NCBI RefSeq assembly: GCF_014201415.1
Contig: NZ_JACHEH010000007.1
Coordinates: forward strand, 1 to 64,000
Source: Chelatococcus composti
GTDB taxonomy: Bacteria > Pseudomonadota > Alphaproteobacteria > Rhizobiales > Beijerinckiaceae
DNA: 64,000 bases
Direction: 5' to 3'
Both the position numbers and the translations under genes were made by a program. Shown in pieces: positions 37,171 through 47,333 of this stretch (positions are counted from its first letter, which is position 1; every line of letters begins with the position of its first letter). The notes under the pieces were generated by a model. That model was not told the origin of the DNA, searched no databases, and worked only from the letters and a program-made list of their open reading frames with translations.

Positions 37171-37929
37171 ATGGCATCGAAGGGCAAGGTGGCAATCATC
37201 ACGGGCGCGGGATCCGGCGTCGGACGGGCGGTGGCGATCGCCTTCCTCAAGGACGGCTACAACGTCGTCCTCGCAGGCCGTCGCAAGGACGCGCTGGAGG
37301 AGACGATTCGCCTCGCCGGCGCCGGGGCCGACCAGGCGCTCGCCGTGCCGACGGACGTCACCGACCCGCAGTCGGTCAAGGCCCTGTTCGCCGCCTGCGA
37401 GGAGCGCTTCGGGCGGCTCGACGTGCTCTTCAACAATGCCGGCGTCTCGGCGCCGGGCGTGCCGCTCGAGGAGCTCACCTACGAGCAGTGGCAGAAGGTG
37501 GTCGACACCAATCTCACGGGGCCGTTCCTGTGCACGCAGGAAGCCTTCAGGATCATGAAGGACCAGAACCCGCGCGGCGGCCGCATCATCAACAACGGTT
37601 CCGTCTCGGCCTATGCGCCGCGGCCAAACTCGGCACCCTATACGGCCACCAAGCACGCGATCTCGGGTCTCACGCGCTCCACCTCGCTCGACGGGCGCAA
37701 GTACGACATCGCCTGCGGGCAGATCGACATCGGCAATGCGGCGACCGACATGGCCGCCAAGATGGCCGAGGGCGTGCCGCAGGCGGACGGCTCCATCAGG
37801 AAGGAGCCGCTGATGGACGTGACCCATGTGGCGAACGCCGTGCTGCACATGGCGAGCCTGCCGCTCGACGCCAATGTGCTCTTCATGACCGTGATGGCGA
37901 CGAAGATGCCCTTCGTCGGCCGCGGGTGA
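37171..37929 (+). CDS. SDR-family oxidoreductase
   Basis: The 252-residue classical short-chain dehydrogenase has the cofactor motif [10 protein letters not shown] (about 11-20), NNAG near 90, the catalytic serine in [15 protein letters not shown] and YTATK as the YxxxK motif. An R in the sequence AGRRKDAL after the second strand suggests NADP use. The catalytic substrate cannot be inferred; the usual C-terminal Gly-rich ending is replaced by [17 protein letters not shown]. It follows mccB by 190 bp, in the place where the carboxylase alpha gene is often found. The start is set by AGGGAG. Confidence 0.9.
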   Translation: MASKGKVAIITGAGSGVGRAVAIAFLKDGYNVVLAGRRKDALEETIRLAGAGADQALAVPTDVTDPQSVKALFAACEERFGRLDVLFNNAGVSAPGVPLEELTYEQWQKVVDTNLTGPFLCTQEAFRIMKDQNPRGGRIINNGSVSAYAPRPNSAPYTATKHAISGLTRSTSLDGRKYDIACGQIDIGNAATDMAAKMAEGVPQADGSIRKEPLMDVTHVANAVLHMASLPLDANVLFMTVMATKMPFVGRG

Positions 37930-38019
37930 GGGCAATGGTGGCGTGCCCGCCGGGGGCTTCCCGTGGCGGGCGGGGCAGGGTAAGCCGTTGCATCCCTTCT
38001 CTGAGCTTCAGGAGTGAAC

Positions 38020-38370
38020 ATGTCTTCGATCGAACGCATCGGCGTCGGCCCGCGCATGAGCGAGGCGGTGGTCTTCGGCAATCTCGTCTTCCTCTCCGGT
38101 GAGGTCGCCGAGGACACGACGCAGGACGCGGCTGGCCAGACCCGCCAGATCCTCGCCCAGATCGACGAGACGCTGAAGAAGGCCGGCACCGACAAGACCA
38201 AGATCCTCAAGGCCAACATCTGGCTGGCGGACATGGCCGACTTCGCCAAGATGAACGAGGTGTGGGACGCGTGGGTGCCGCAGGGCCACACGCCGGCCCG
38301 CGCCACCGTCGAGGCCAAGCTCGCTGCTCCGGAATACAAGGTCGAGATCATGGTCGTCGCGGCGCGCTGA
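38020..38370 (+). CDS. RidA/YjgF-family protein
   Basis: The 116-residue protein has the YjgF pattern: RIGVGPRMSEAVVFGNLVFLSGEVAED, QTRQILAQIDETLKKAGTDKTKILKANIWLADMADFAKMNEVWDAWVPQGHTPARATVEAKLAAPEYKVEIMVVAA. The conserved arginine that binds substrate carboxylate in RidA is present in PARATVEA. RidA hydrolyses reactive enamine/imine intermediates of PLP enzymes, but this sequence lacks the typical IGPYSQ start of the RidA subgroup and may belong to an Rid4-7-like group with unknown substrates. AGGAG precedes the ATG by six bases. Confidence 0.9.
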   Translation: MSSIERIGVGPRMSEAVVFGNLVFLSGEVAEDTTQDAAGQTRQILAQIDETLKKAGTDKTKILKANIWLADMADFAKMNEVWDAWVPQGHTPARATVEAKLAAPEYKVEIMVVAAR

Positions 38371-38392
38371 CGCCAGCGGCCATCCGACCGGG

Positions 38393-38424
38393 AAGGGCGC
38401 GGCACACCGGTGCCGCGCCCTTTT
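38393..38424 (+). terminator. terminator after the RidA-family gene
   Basis: Perfect 13-bp arms (AAGGGCGCGGCAC and GTGCCGCGCCCTT) with loop ACCG end in TTTT. It begins 22 bp past the stop. Confidence 0.93.
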
Positions 38425-38486
38425 CCTTGCCGTGCGCAGCGTTGCGGCGGCATCTGCCGGAAAAGGACAGGTTTTCGTCGCCTGTC

Positions 38487-38512
38487 GGAACCATCCGCTC
38501 CTTTCGCGTGTT
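38487..38512 (+). promoter_or_regulatory. candidate EcfG-type (general stress) promoter
   Basis: GGAAC (38487-38491) is followed after 17 bases by TGTT (38509-38512), close to the alphaproteobacterial EcfG consensus GGAAC-N16/17-cGTT. It is correctly oriented for the PRC-barrel gene but would leave a leader of about 145 bases. PRC-barrel genes are frequent members of this regulon. The first base of the -10 element does not match. Confidence 0.4.
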
Positions 38513-38664
38513 GGTCTGACGAACGTGGATGGCGAGGCGTGAACTGCATCCACGGTTCGATCGAAAAGCACGCGAACCAGGCCGACCTGAGCGCGCGCCC
38601 GAAGGGGGCGTGACGCAAGGGGACCGCGCGTCCCGCGAAGGTCAGCAGAAGAGAGGATTCCGTC

Positions 38665-39291
38665 ATGCGAACCAAGTTTGGTGTCACCGTTGCAACTGCT
38701 GCGCTGCTGTTGGCCGTGCCGGCCATGGCGCAGACCACTGCTCCGTCGACCCCCGAGCAGACCCCGCCGGCTGTACAGCCGCAGGCGCCCGGCGCCGCGC
38801 CCGCCGTGCCGAGCACGCCCGGCGCCACCGAGATGAAGGCTCCCGACAGCTCGGCCGCGGCCCCGGCCATGGGCGCGCCGGCCGGTTTCGTGACCGCCCA
38901 AGGCGAATCACAGTGGATGGTCTCGAACCTGATGGGCAAGACGGTGGTCGGCATGGACGACAAGACCATCGGCGAGATCAGCGACGTTGTGCTCGGCCAG
39001 GAAGGCCAGGCCGATGCGGCCGTGATCGGCGTCGGTGGCTTCCTCGGCATCGGCCAGAAGGATGTCGCCATCCCGTTCTCCGAGCTGCAGGTGTCGAAGA
39101 ACGCCGAAGGCGAGATCGAGAAGATCACGCTGTCGGCCACCCGCGAGCAGCTTGAGCAGGCCCCGGCCTTCAAGACGCTCGCCGACATCCGCTCCGAACA
39201 GGACAAGATGAGTACGGGTTCGACGCGGCCGGCGGATCAGACCGCGCCGCCGGCTCCGGCCACGCCGCCGGCTGCCGCGCCGAACCAGTGA
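38665..39291 (+). CDS. secreted PRC-barrel domain protein
   Basis: The 208-residue precursor starts with a signal peptide (1-22, ending AMA). A Pro/Ala/Thr-rich spacer (about 23-75) leads to one PRC-barrel domain (about 85-165: SNLMGKTVVGMDDKTIGEISDVVLGQ, AAVIGVGGFLGIGQKDVAIPFSELQV, IEKITLSATREQLEQAPAFK). A Pro-rich tail ends the protein. PRC-barrel proteins of this periplasmic type are common in Hyphomicrobiales, often stress-induced, with unknown biochemical function. AGAGAGGA is the ribosome-binding site. It is monocistronic between two terminators. Confidence 0.9.
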   Translation: MRTKFGVTVATAALLLAVPAMAQTTAPSTPEQTPPAVQPQAPGAAPAVPSTPGATEMKAPDSSAAAPAMGAPAGFVTAQGESQWMVSNLMGKTVVGMDDKTIGEISDVVLGQEGQADAAVIGVGGFLGIGQKDVAIPFSELQVSKNAEGEIEKITLSATREQLEQAPAFKTLADIRSEQDKMSTGSTRPADQTAPPAPATPPAAAPNQ

Positions 39292-39333
39292 CGGTAGCAA
39301 AGGTGGGCGCGTGACGTGTCGCGCGCCGCACCA

Positions 39334-39361
39334 GGCGGCCCGCCCCGGCGGGCCGCCTTTT
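39334..39361 (+). terminator. terminator after the PRC-barrel gene
   Basis: Arms GGCGGCCCGCC and GGCGGGCCGCC flank a short CC centre and are followed by TTTT. Beyond it, GCGTCTAGGAT occurs twice in tandem near 39390-39415, a small direct repeat of no clear meaning. Confidence 0.9.
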
Positions 39362-39444
39362 CGCGTCCGGTGTTTGCCTCCCGACGGTGCGCGTCTAGGA
39401 TCGCGTCTAGGATGTGGGCAGCTTGCCGCTGGCGGGGACGAGCG

Positions 39445-41175
39445 ATGGCGCGGGCGAGCTTGAGCGAGCGTGTGACGCAGGGCAGGGGCGCGGCCGCGGC
39501 GGATGTCGTCGTGCGCGACGTCCGGCTGCTCGATTTTGTGACGGGCGATCTCGTCGCGACGGACATCGCGCTATGCGGCGACACCATCGTTGGCACGTAT
39601 GACCGCTACGAGGGGCGCGAGACCATCGATGGCGGCGGGCGTATCGCTGTGCCGGGTTTCATCGACACCCATTGCCATGTCGAATCGTCGCTGGTGACGC
39701 CGCAGGAGTTCGAACGCTGCGTCCTGCCCCATGGCGTGACGACCGCGATCTGCGATCCGCACGAGATGGCGAACGTGCTCGGGGCCGCAGCCTTCGACTT
39801 CTTCCTCGCCTCGTCCGAGCGCATGGTGATGGACCTCTTCGTGCAGCTGTCGAGCTGCGTGCCGGCGACGGCGCTCGAGACGTCCGGCGCGAGGCTCGAT
39901 GCCGACGACCTTCTGCCCTACCTGGCCCATCACAAGGTCATCGGGCTCGCCGAGTTCATGAACTTTCCCGGCGTCCTCGCGCTCGATGCCGCCTGCGTCG
40001 CGAAGCTGCAGGCCTTCGCCAACAGCCATATCGACGGCCACGCCCCGCTGCTGAGGGGCAAGGATCTCAACGGCTATTGCGCCGCCGGCATCCGTACCGA
40101 GCACGAGGCGACGAGCGCGGAGGAGGCGCTCGAGAAGATCCGCAAGGGCATGACGGTGCTCATCCGCGAGGGCTCGGTGTCGAAGGACCTGCACGCCCTC
40201 GCGCCGCTGCTCACGCTCACAACCTCGCCCTTCCTTGCCTTTTGCACCGACGACCGCAACCCGCTCGACATTGCGGAGGAAGGGCACATCGACTTCCTCA
40301 TCCGCACCGCCATCGCCCTCGGCGCGCCGCCGCTCGCCGCCTATCGCTCCGCCTCGCTGACGGCTGCAACCGCGTTCGGTCTGTTCGACCGCGGCATGAT
40401 CGCGCCCGGCAAGCGGGCCGACATCGTCCTCCTCGACCATCTGGAGGAATGCCAGGTGTCGGACGTCATCGTCGGCGGGCGGCTGCTGCGGCCAGATCTG
40501 TTTGCGCAGCGTGAGCCCGTGGCGCTCATCGGCCTCGCCAGCATGAAGGCGCGCGAGGTCTCGGCAGCTGATTTCGCCATCCCCGGCGCGGCGGGCGAGC
40601 AGCCCGTCATCGGTGTCATCCCCGGCAAGATCATCACGGAAAAGCTGAGCCGTCCCGTGCCTGCGCGCGACGGCGCCCTCGTCGCCGATCCGGCGTCGGA
40701 TATCGCCAAGGTCGCGGTCGTCGCCCGCCACGGGCACAATGACAACATCGGGCGCGGCTTCGTCTCGGGCTTCGGCATGCAGCGCGGGGCCATCGCCTCG
40801 TCCGTCGGGCACGACAGCCACAATATCTGCGTCGTCGGAGTCGACGACGCGGACATGGCGCTCGCCGTCAACCGCCTCGGCGCCATCGGTGGCGGCTTCG
40901 TCGTCGTCGAGGGCGGGGTGGTCCGGGCGGAACTGCCCCTGCCGGTCGCGGGCCTGATGAGCGACAGGCCCTATGAGGAGGTCCATGCCGGCCTCGGCCC
41001 GCTGCACACGGCGGCCCGTGGGCTTGGCGTGACGTTGCCCGAGCCCTTCCTGCAGGTGGCGTTTCTGCCGCTGCCGGTGATCCCGCATCTCAAGATCAGC
41101 GACTTCGGCCTCGTGGACGTTGACCGCATGCAACTCGTCGCGCACCAGGTCGAGCAGCCGGTGGTTCAGTGGTAG
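39445..41175 (+). CDS. ade: adenine deaminase
   Basis: The 576-residue amidohydrolase has metal ligands in [19 protein letters not shown] and the adenine-deaminase blocks [68 protein letters not shown] and the C-terminal [23 protein letters not shown]. The two-domain layout and length match the Ade family, which converts adenine to hypoxanthine for purine salvage. GGGGACGAGCG precedes the ATG. Its 3' end overlaps the convergent ABC permease gene by ten bases, with no terminator between. Confidence 0.94.
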   Translation: MARASLSERVTQGRGAAAADVVVRDVRLLDFVTGDLVATDIALCGDTIVGTYDRYEGRETIDGGGRIAVPGFIDTHCHVESSLVTPQEFERCVLPHGVTTAICDPHEMANVLGAAAFDFFLASSERMVMDLFVQLSSCVPATALETSGARLDADDLLPYLAHHKVIGLAEFMNFPGVLALDAACVAKLQAFANSHIDGHAPLLRGKDLNGYCAAGIRTEHEATSAEEALEKIRKGMTVLIREGSVSKDLHALAPLLTLTTSPFLAFCTDDRNPLDIAEEGHIDFLIRTAIALGAPPLAAYRSASLTAATAFGLFDRGMIAPGKRADIVLLDHLEECQVSDVIVGGRLLRPDLFAQREPVALIGLASMKAREVSAADFAIPGAAGEQPVIGVIPGKIITEKLSRPVPARDGALVADPASDIAKVAVVARHGHNDNIGRGFVSGFGMQRGAIASSVGHDSHNICVVGVDDADMALAVNRLGAIGGGFVVVEGGVVRAELPLPVAGLMSDRPYEEVHAGLGPLHTAARGLGVTLPEPFLQVAFLPLPVIPHLKISDFGLVDVDRMQLVAHQVEQPVVQW

Positions 41176-42344
41176 GGATCGGCCGCGTCGCGTAGCCCGT
41201 CGCCCATGAAGTTGAAGGCGAGGACGACGACGATGACGGGGGCGATGGGCCACAGCAGCCAGGGATAGAGGTTCACTGCCGCCAGGTTCTGCGCCTCGTT
41301 GAGCAGCACGCCCCAGCTCGTGATCGGCGGCCTCAGGCCGAGCCCGAGGAAGGACAGGGCCGTCTCGCCGAGGATCATTGAGGGAATCGACAGCGTCGCC
41401 GAGGCGATGAGGTGGCTCATGAAGTTCGGGATGAGGTGCCGGCCAATGATGCGCGCCCGCGAGGCGCCCATGAGCTCCGCCGCCTTGACGAAATCCTCCT
41501 CCCGGAGGGCGAGCAGCTTGGAGCGCACCGCCCGCGCCAGGCCCGGCCAGTCGAGCAGGCCGAGGATGATGGTGATGCCGAAGAAGACGAGCACGGGGCT
41601 CCAGTTCGGCGGCAGGGCGGCCGACAGGGCCAGCCACAGGGGCAGCTCCGGCAGCGAGCGAAGGATCTCGATGAGACGCTGGATGGCGTTGTCCACCCAT
41701 CCGCCCAGATAGCCGGCGATGCCGCCGAAGAACAGGCCGAGCGCGAAGGACACGGCAATGCCCACGATGCCGATGGTGAGCGAGATACGCGCCCCGTAGA
41801 CGATGCGCGAGAAGATGTCTCGCCCCAGCCGGTCGGTGCCGAGCAGGAAGAACGTGCCGCCCTCGGGCGGGCACACGAGGTGGAAGCGCGTCTCGAACAG
41901 CCCCCAGAAACGATAGGGCTCGCCGGCGCAGAAGAAGCGCAGCGGCTGCGGGCGGCTGGTGTCGACCTCGTAGTCGCGCGTGAAGGTCTCGAGGTTGAAG
42001 CGGAAGCTGTAGGGATAGACGAAGGGGCCGACGAACGAGCCTTCGTGGAACAGATGCACTGGCTGCGGAGGCGCGTAGAGGAAATCGCCGTTGCGCTGGG
42101 CCTGCCCGTAGGGCGCGATCACCTCGACGAAGGGAATGGCCGCATAGAGCACGACGAGGATGAAGGCCGAAACGACGGCCAGTTTGTTGCGGCGGAACTT
42201 CCACCAGATGAGCGTGAGCGAGGAGGCGCGGAAGAAGCGCTCGTCCTCACGGCCGCCGGGCTCGCTTGCGCCAGGGTCGAAGGGCGCCTTGTCGACGAAG
42301 TGTGCGCTGCGGCGCCGGGAGGGCATCTGGCTCACGTTCGTCAT
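41166..42344 (-). CDS. ABC transporter permease (DppC/YejE-type) with a long periplasmic insert
   Basis: This 392-residue inner-membrane permease has the BPD_transp_1 domain in the C-terminal half; the coupling motif is [26 protein letters not shown]. Between the first helix (about 55-75) and the second is an unusually long periplasmic segment of roughly 100 residues (including [18 protein letters not shown] and [24 protein letters not shown]). Standard DppC proteins are about 300 residues. It is the last gene of the ATPase-SBP-permease-permease operon and lies one base after the permease gene upstream. Confidence 0.9.
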   Translation of the reverse strand: MTNVSQMPSRRRSAHFVDKAPFDPGASEPGGREDERFFRASSLTLIWWKFRRNKLAVVSAFILVVLYAAIPFVEVIAPYGQAQRNGDFLYAPPQPVHLFHEGSFVGPFVYPYSFRFNLETFTRDYEVDTSRPQPLRFFCAGEPYRFWGLFETRFHLVCPPEGGTFFLLGTDRLGRDIFSRIVYGARISLTIGIVGIAVSFALGLFFGGIAGYLGGWVDNAIQRLIEILRSLPELPLWLALSAALPPNWSPVLVFFGITIILGLLDWPGLARAVRSKLLALREEDFVKAAELMGASRARIIGRHLIPNFMSHLIASATLSIPSMILGETALSFLGLGLRPPITSWGVLLNEAQNLAAVNLYPWLLWPIAPVIVVVLAFNFMGDGLRDAADPYH

Positions 42345-42345
42345 C

Positions 42346-43362
42346 TCAGCGTTGCCCCAGCCGGATGCGCGGGTCGAGCCACGCCAGCAGCAGGTCGGAG
42401 ATCAGCATGCCGACGACCGTGAGCACCGCGACGAACATGAGAATGAAGCCGGCGAGGAACTGGTCCTGCGACTTGAGAGCCGCAAGGAGGATGGGGCCCA
42501 CGGTCGGCAGGCTGAGCACGAGCGACACCAGCACCGAGCCCGAGACGAGGTTGGGCAGCAGGTTGCCGATGTCGGCGATGAAGGGGTTGAGGGCCATGCG
42601 GAACGGATATTTGAGCAGCGCCCGCGTCTGCGGCATGCCCTTGGCCTTGGCCGTGACGTAGTACTGCTTCGACAGCTCGTCGAGCAGATTGGCGCGCATG
42701 CGCCGGATCATCGCCGCCGTGCCCGACAGGCCGATGACGATGGTCGGCACGATAAGGTGCTGCAGCAGGGAGCCCACCTTGGCGAGGCTCCACGGCTCGT
42801 TCGCATATTCGGGATCGAACAGGCCGCCGATGGAAATGCCGAACCAGTGGTTCATGTAGTAGAGCAACACGAGCGCCAGGAGGAAGTTGGGCGTCGCAAG
42901 GCCGATGTAGCCGACGAAGGTGGCGAGGTAGTCACCGATCGAGTATTGGCGCGTCGCCGAATAGATGGCGATGGGAATGGCCACGACGTGCAGGAAGACG
43001 ACCGTGGTGAGGTTGACGAGCAGCGTCAGCCACAGCGCGTCGCCGACGACCTCGTTGACCGGCCGGTCGTACTCAAACGACCAGCCCCAGTCGCCCTGCA
43101 GCAGGCCGGAGAAGCCGTTGGGGCCCGGCCATACGCCGATCCAGACGAGGTACTGCTCGAGGACCGGCCGGTCGAGGCCGTATTGCTTGATGAGGAACTC
43201 GGCCTTGGCCGTTGCCGCTGCGTCGCCCTGGGCACGCAGCTCGGCGATCTGGTTGGTCAGGAAGTCGCCGGGTGGCAGCTTGATGATGAGGAAGACGAGA
43301 AGGCTGATGACGGCGAGCGTCAGCGCCATGGTGACGAGCCGTCGAGCGACGAAACCGATCAT
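42346..43362 (-). CDS. ABC transporter permease (DppB/YejB-type)
   Basis: The 338-residue permease has six helices, an N-terminal VARRLVTMALTLAVISLLVFLIIKLPPGDF, and the coupling motif RMRANLLDELSKQYYVTAKAKGMPQTRALLKYPFRMALNPFI. Like its partner it belongs to the peptide/nickel/opine permease class. Together they form the membrane channel. It overlaps the binding-protein gene by four bases (ATGA). Confidence 0.92.
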   Translation of the reverse strand: MIGFVARRLVTMALTLAVISLLVFLIIKLPPGDFLTNQIAELRAQGDAAATAKAEFLIKQYGLDRPVLEQYLVWIGVWPGPNGFSGLLQGDWGWSFEYDRPVNEVVGDALWLTLLVNLTTVVFLHVVAIPIAIYSATRQYSIGDYLATFVGYIGLATPNFLLALVLLYYMNHWFGISIGGLFDPEYANEPWSLAKVGSLLQHLIVPTIVIGLSGTAAMIRRMRANLLDELSKQYYVTAKAKGMPQTRALLKYPFRMALNPFIADIGNLLPNLVSGSVLVSLVLSLPTVGPILLAALKSQDQFLAGFILMFVAVLTVVGMLISDLLLAWLDPRIRLGQR

Positions 43363-45323
43363 TGCGCAGCCGCCACGCGCCGGTCGGCGCGGTCCCAGAA
43401 CATTTCGTCGATGCGGTAGATGCCGAGGAGGGCGGTCGGCTCCCAGCTGTAGAGCGCCTTGTCCGGGAAGTTGGCGAGGCCGTCACGCAGCACGATGGGC
43501 TGCAGCGCACCGGCCACCGTGCCGATCGTCCACTGGTTCTCGGCGTGCAGCATGAGCATTCGCTTCCAGATGCGCTCCTGCTCGGCCTCGTCCGTCGTGC
43601 CCAGCCACTGCCGGTAGAGGGCGAGCAGCTCCTTCGGCTTCTCCATGTCGCAGGCTTCGCCGACCTTGCCGTGCGTTTCCACATACTGGCCCCACTTGGG
43701 CCAGGAGAGGTGATACTGGCTGATGGGGGCGAGCTCGCCGGGCGGCATCGCCGCCGTGGGGATGGCATTGTCGAGGCCTGGGCCGGCAGTCATCACCGGC
43801 AGGCCGGAATAGGCGCGGTTGCGCAGCACCGTCCTGTCCTGCGGCTTGATGAAGAGCTTGATGCCGATCTCGCGCCAGAACTCGCCGATGAGCTGGAGGG
43901 TGTCGACGAGCATCGTCATGTCGCCCTCCACCTCGACGACGATCTCGAGCTGGCGCCCATCCGGCAGCAGCCGCACGCCGGAGCTGTCGCGCCGGTCGAG
44001 CCCGATCTCGTCCAGCAGCCGGTTGGCCTCGCCGGGATCATAGGTGCCGTAGAGCTTCCGGAACGGCTCCTCAAACAGGCGCGAGCCCTCGCGGACGGTG
44101 TTGTTGCCCTCCATGCCGAGGCCGAAGAACAGGGCGTTGTTGATGGTGCGTCGGTCGATGCCGAGGGAGAGCGCCCGGCGAAAGCGCTCGTCGCGGTTGA
44201 GCTTGCGCCACTCCGCGTCGGTCGTGGTGAGGTTGGGATAGAGCGTCACCTCCGAGCCGCGGGCGATGGGCCACAGCAGGGTGCGGTAGCCCTTCGCCTT
44301 CTCGCCCTGCTTGAGCACGGGGATGTCGGCCATGGTCAGGCCGCGCGCCAGGAGGTCGGCCTCGCCGGCATTCGCCTTGGCGGCGAGCAGCCCGCTCGAG
44401 GCGATGTCGACGTAGACCTTGTCGATGTAGGGGAGCTGCTGCCCGGCGGTGTCGATGCGGTGGTAGTAGGGATTGCGAACGAAGACGAAGCGGCTCGACG
44501 GGCCTGCGGTGACGACGCGCCAGGGGTCGAGGGTCGGCAGCTCGGGGTTGGAGAAGTCCGGCATCGCGTCGACGCGGTTGTGCAGCGCGGCCCAGGATTT
44601 GAGCTTCTGCCGCGCGGCGGCCTGCGCCAGCGACTGGGGGTCGGTGTAGCGCGCGTGAAAGCGCTTCAGGAAATGCGCCGGCCGGTAGATGTGCGGGGCG
44701 AGCGGCTTGGCCAGCGTGGGCAGGAAGAGGGGGTTTGGCTTCGACCACGTATAGCGCACGGTGGTCTCGTCCAGTACCTCGAAGGTCGGCAGCTCGTTGT
44801 CGACGAGCATGAAATCGGGCGGCCCCGCCGGCATGAGGTGGCGGTTGAGCGCGACATCCTCCCACCAGTAGCGGAAGTCCTCGGCGGTGAAGGGGTGCCC
44901 GTCCGACCAGCGGTGCCCCTTGCGCAGGTGCAGCGTGAAGCGGCGCCCTTCCTCCACGTCGTAGGAGGCAAGGATGTCCGGCACGAGATTGAGGTTCTCA
45001 TCGTAGCCGACGAGCCGGGCATAGGCCATGACGGACAGGTAGCGGATGTCACGCGCTCTGGCGGCCAGCGTCCTGATCGAGCCGCCCTGCCGTCCCGTGA
45101 CGCGGCCGTGTGCCTCGAGATCGACCACCAGCGGCTCCTGTGGCACCCGCTCGGCAATCGGAGGCAGCTGGCCGCTGCCGACCACCTCGGCAAAGAACGG
45201 TGTCTCCTTGAGGGCCGGCATCGCTTCCGCGGCTCCGGGGCCGGCAACGAGGGCCGCGAGGCAGAACAGGAGACCCGCCGTCGCACGGCGCAGGGAGACG
45301 GTCGGAAGGCAACGCGCCGTCAT
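43359..45323 (-). CDS. ABC transporter substrate-binding protein (family 5, large)
   Basis: The 654-residue precursor has a signal peptide (1-35, ending AAEA) and an SBP_bac_5 domain: LVPDILASYDVEEGRRFTLHLRKGHRWSDGHPFTAEDFRYWW, then ARRALSLGIDRRTINN-like text (RRALSLGIDRRTINNALFFG). It is larger than DppA (about 535) and closer to YejA-type and carbohydrate-linked members, so oligosaccharides or modified peptides are possible ligands besides peptides. It begins with a short N-terminal extension PPIAERVPQEPLVVDLEAHGRVTGRQGG. Overlaps of four bases on both sides couple it to the ATPase and permease genes. Confidence 0.9.
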   Translation of the reverse strand: MTARCLPTVSLRRATAGLLFCLAALVAGPGAAEAMPALKETPFFAEVVGSGQLPPIAERVPQEPLVVDLEAHGRVTGRQGGSIRTLAARARDIRYLSVMAYARLVGYDENLNLVPDILASYDVEEGRRFTLHLRKGHRWSDGHPFTAEDFRYWWEDVALNRHLMPAGPPDFMLVDNELPTFEVLDETTVRYTWSKPNPLFLPTLAKPLAPHIYRPAHFLKRFHARYTDPQSLAQAAARQKLKSWAALHNRVDAMPDFSNPELPTLDPWRVVTAGPSSRFVFVRNPYYHRIDTAGQQLPYIDKVYVDIASSGLLAAKANAGEADLLARGLTMADIPVLKQGEKAKGYRTLLWPIARGSEVTLYPNLTTTDAEWRKLNRDERFRRALSLGIDRRTINNALFFGLGMEGNNTVREGSRLFEEPFRKLYGTYDPGEANRLLDEIGLDRRDSSGVRLLPDGRQLEIVVEVEGDMTMLVDTLQLIGEFWREIGIKLFIKPQDRTVLRNRAYSGLPVMTAGPGLDNAIPTAAMPPGELAPISQYHLSWPKWGQYVETHGKVGEACDMEKPKELLALYRQWLGTTDEAEQERIWKRMLMLHAENQWTIGTVAGALQPIVLRDGLANFPDKALYSWEPTALLGIYRIDEMFWDRADRRVAAAQ

Positions 45324-47221
45324 GCTGCGATCCTCGCGCCGGCGTCGGTCACGCGCACGAGGTGGCCGGGCTCGACCTCCACCATCTCGCCGGGGGTGTC
45401 CGCCGTCAGCCGGTAGGGCACAGGCCAGTCGGCGGGATTGGAGAAGCGGTCGCTGCGCAGCTTGGCGAAGTCGAGCGGACGGTCGAGGTCCGGGCTCGGC
45501 ACCGCCGCCAGCAGCGCCTGCGTGTAGGGATGTAGCGGCCGCCTGAAGAGCAGCTGCTTGGGCGCCTGCTCCACGATGCGGCCGCGGCACATCACGGCGA
45601 TGTCGTCGGCGATGTAGTCGACGACCGCGAGATTGTGCGAGACGAAGAGGTAGGAGAGGCCGAGCGCCGCCTGCAGGTCCTTGAGCAGGTTGAGGATCTG
45701 CGCCTGCACCGACACGTCGAGCGCCGACACTGGCTCGTCGCACAGCAGCACGCGCGGCGACAGCGCCAGTGCCCGCGCGATGCCGAGGCGCTGGCGCTGG
45801 CCGCCGGAGAAGGAGTGCGGATAGCGGCGCAGGTGGTGCTTTTCCAGGCCCACGAGCGAGATCAGCATCTTCGCCTTGGCGAAATGTTCGTCGGGCGTGC
45901 CGATGCCGTGGATGACGAGCGGCTCGGTCAGGATCTCGTACACCGTCATGCGCGGGTTGAGCGAGGAGAACGGATCCTGGAAGACGAACTGCACCGCCCG
46001 GCGATAGGCGAAGAGATCGTCGCCCGACAGCGCGTGCACGTCGCGCGGGCCGTCCCCGTCGTCGAAGAGGACGCGCCCCTCGTCGGGCGCGAGGGCGCGC
46101 ATGATCATCTTCGAGAGGGTCGTCTTGCCGCAGCCGGATTCGCCGACGAGGCCCAGCGTCGTGCCGGGCGTCAGCTTGAGGCTGACGCGGTTGACGGCGT
46201 GCACCTTGCGCGTCTCGCCCGAGAACCAGCCGGCGCGCATGGTGTAGGTCTTCGACACGTCCTCGACCGAGAGCACCGGCCCCCGCGGCACCGGGCGCAC
46301 GGGGCAGGCAGCGGCTGCGGCGGCGATGATCTCGCCGCTCGCCACCTCGCGCAGCGGCGTCAGCCGCTCGCCGGGCGCCATGTTGAAGCGTGGCACCGCG
46401 CGCATCAGCGCCTTGAGATAGGGGTGCTGCGGGTTGCGAAAGAGCTCGTCGCGCGGCCCGGATTCGACGATGCGGCCGCGGTACATGACCACCACCTCGT
46501 CAGCCACGTTGGCGACTACGCCAAGATCGTGGGTGATCATCAGCACGGCCATGCCCGTCTCGGCCTGCAGCTCACGGATGAGGTCGAGGATCTGCGCCTG
46601 GGTCGTCACGTCGAGCGCCGTCGTCGGCTCGTCGGCGATGAGCAGGGCGGGCTTGCAGATGAGCGCCATGGCGATCATCGCCCGCTGGCGCATGCCGCCG
46701 GACAGCTCGAAGGGGTAGGTGACGAAGGTGCGCTTGGGATCGGGGAAGCCAACGCGGGCGAAGACGCGTTCCGCTTCGGCGCGCGCCTCCTGCGGGGTGA
46801 CCTTGCAGTGCAGCTGCAGGGCCTCCGTCACCTGGTCACCCACCGTGTGCAGGGGCGACAGCGATGTCATCGGCTCCTGGAAGATCATGGCGATGCGCCC
46901 GCCGCGCAGGGCGCGCATCGCCTCGCTGCCGGGGGGAAGCTGCGCGATGTCGACAGGGACACCGCCGGCTTCGTCAAAGAGGATGCTGCCAGCCGCAATC
47001 CGCCCCTTCTTGGGCAGGATGCGCATGATCGCCTGGGCAGTGACCGACTTGCCCGAGCCCGATTCCCCGACGAGGGCGACCGTGCTTCCGGAGGGAATGT
47101 CGAACGAGACGCCGCCGAGCGCTCGGAAAACACCGCCCCCGTCGCCAGCAAACTCGACAGCGAGGTCGCGGATGCTGAGCAATATGTGGTTGGCGCGCTC
47201 TTGTGCCGGCGTCAACGCCAC
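45320..47221 (-). CDS. ABC transporter ATPase, fused DppD-DppF type (YejF-like)
   Basis: The 633-residue protein contains two complete ATPase domains. Domain 1 has Walker A GESGSGKS, signature [15 protein letters not shown] and Walker [13 protein letters not shown]. Domain 2 has [23 protein letters not shown] and [12 protein letters not shown]. Each is followed by the oligopeptide-type C-terminal region ([31 protein letters not shown]). One polypeptide therefore replaces the DppD/DppF pair, as in E. coli YejF. The GTG at 47221 is reported; a TTG at 47215 has better ribosome-binding spacing. It is first in its operon. Confidence 0.93.
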   Translation of the reverse strand: MALTPAQERANHILLSIRDLAVEFAGDGGGVFRALGGVSFDIPSGSTVALVGESGSGKSVTAQAIMRILPKKGRIAAGSILFDEAGGVPVDIAQLPPGSEAMRALRGGRIAMIFQEPMTSLSPLHTVGDQVTEALQLHCKVTPQEARAEAERVFARVGFPDPKRTFVTYPFELSGGMRQRAMIAMALICKPALLIADEPTTALDVTTQAQILDLIRELQAETGMAVLMITHDLGVVANVADEVVVMYRGRIVESGPRDELFRNPQHPYLKALMRAVPRFNMAPGERLTPLREVASGEIIAAAAAACPVRPVPRGPVLSVEDVSKTYTMRAGWFSGETRKVHAVNRVSLKLTPGTTLGLVGESGCGKTTLSKMIMRALAPDEGRVLFDDGDGPRDVHALSGDDLFAYRRAVQFVFQDPFSSLNPRMTVYEILTEPLVIHGIGTPDEHFAKAKMLISLVGLEKHHLRRYPHSFSGGQRQRLGIARALALSPRVLLCDEPVSALDVSVQAQILNLLKDLQAALGLSYLFVSHNLAVVDYIADDIAVMCRGRIVEQAPKQLLFRRPLHPYTQALLAAVPSPDLDRPLDFAKLRSDRFSNPADWPVPYRLTADTPGEMVEVEPGHLVRVTDAGARIAA

Positions 47222-47333
47222 TCTCCCGATGCCCCCTGGGAAGTTCCAACACTAAAGCGCTACGCCCAAAAGTTAAAATGACTTTCTTCGGTCACCCCTC
47301 GGCTGATGGCAAACGAAAGTGCCGGCAGGCCAC

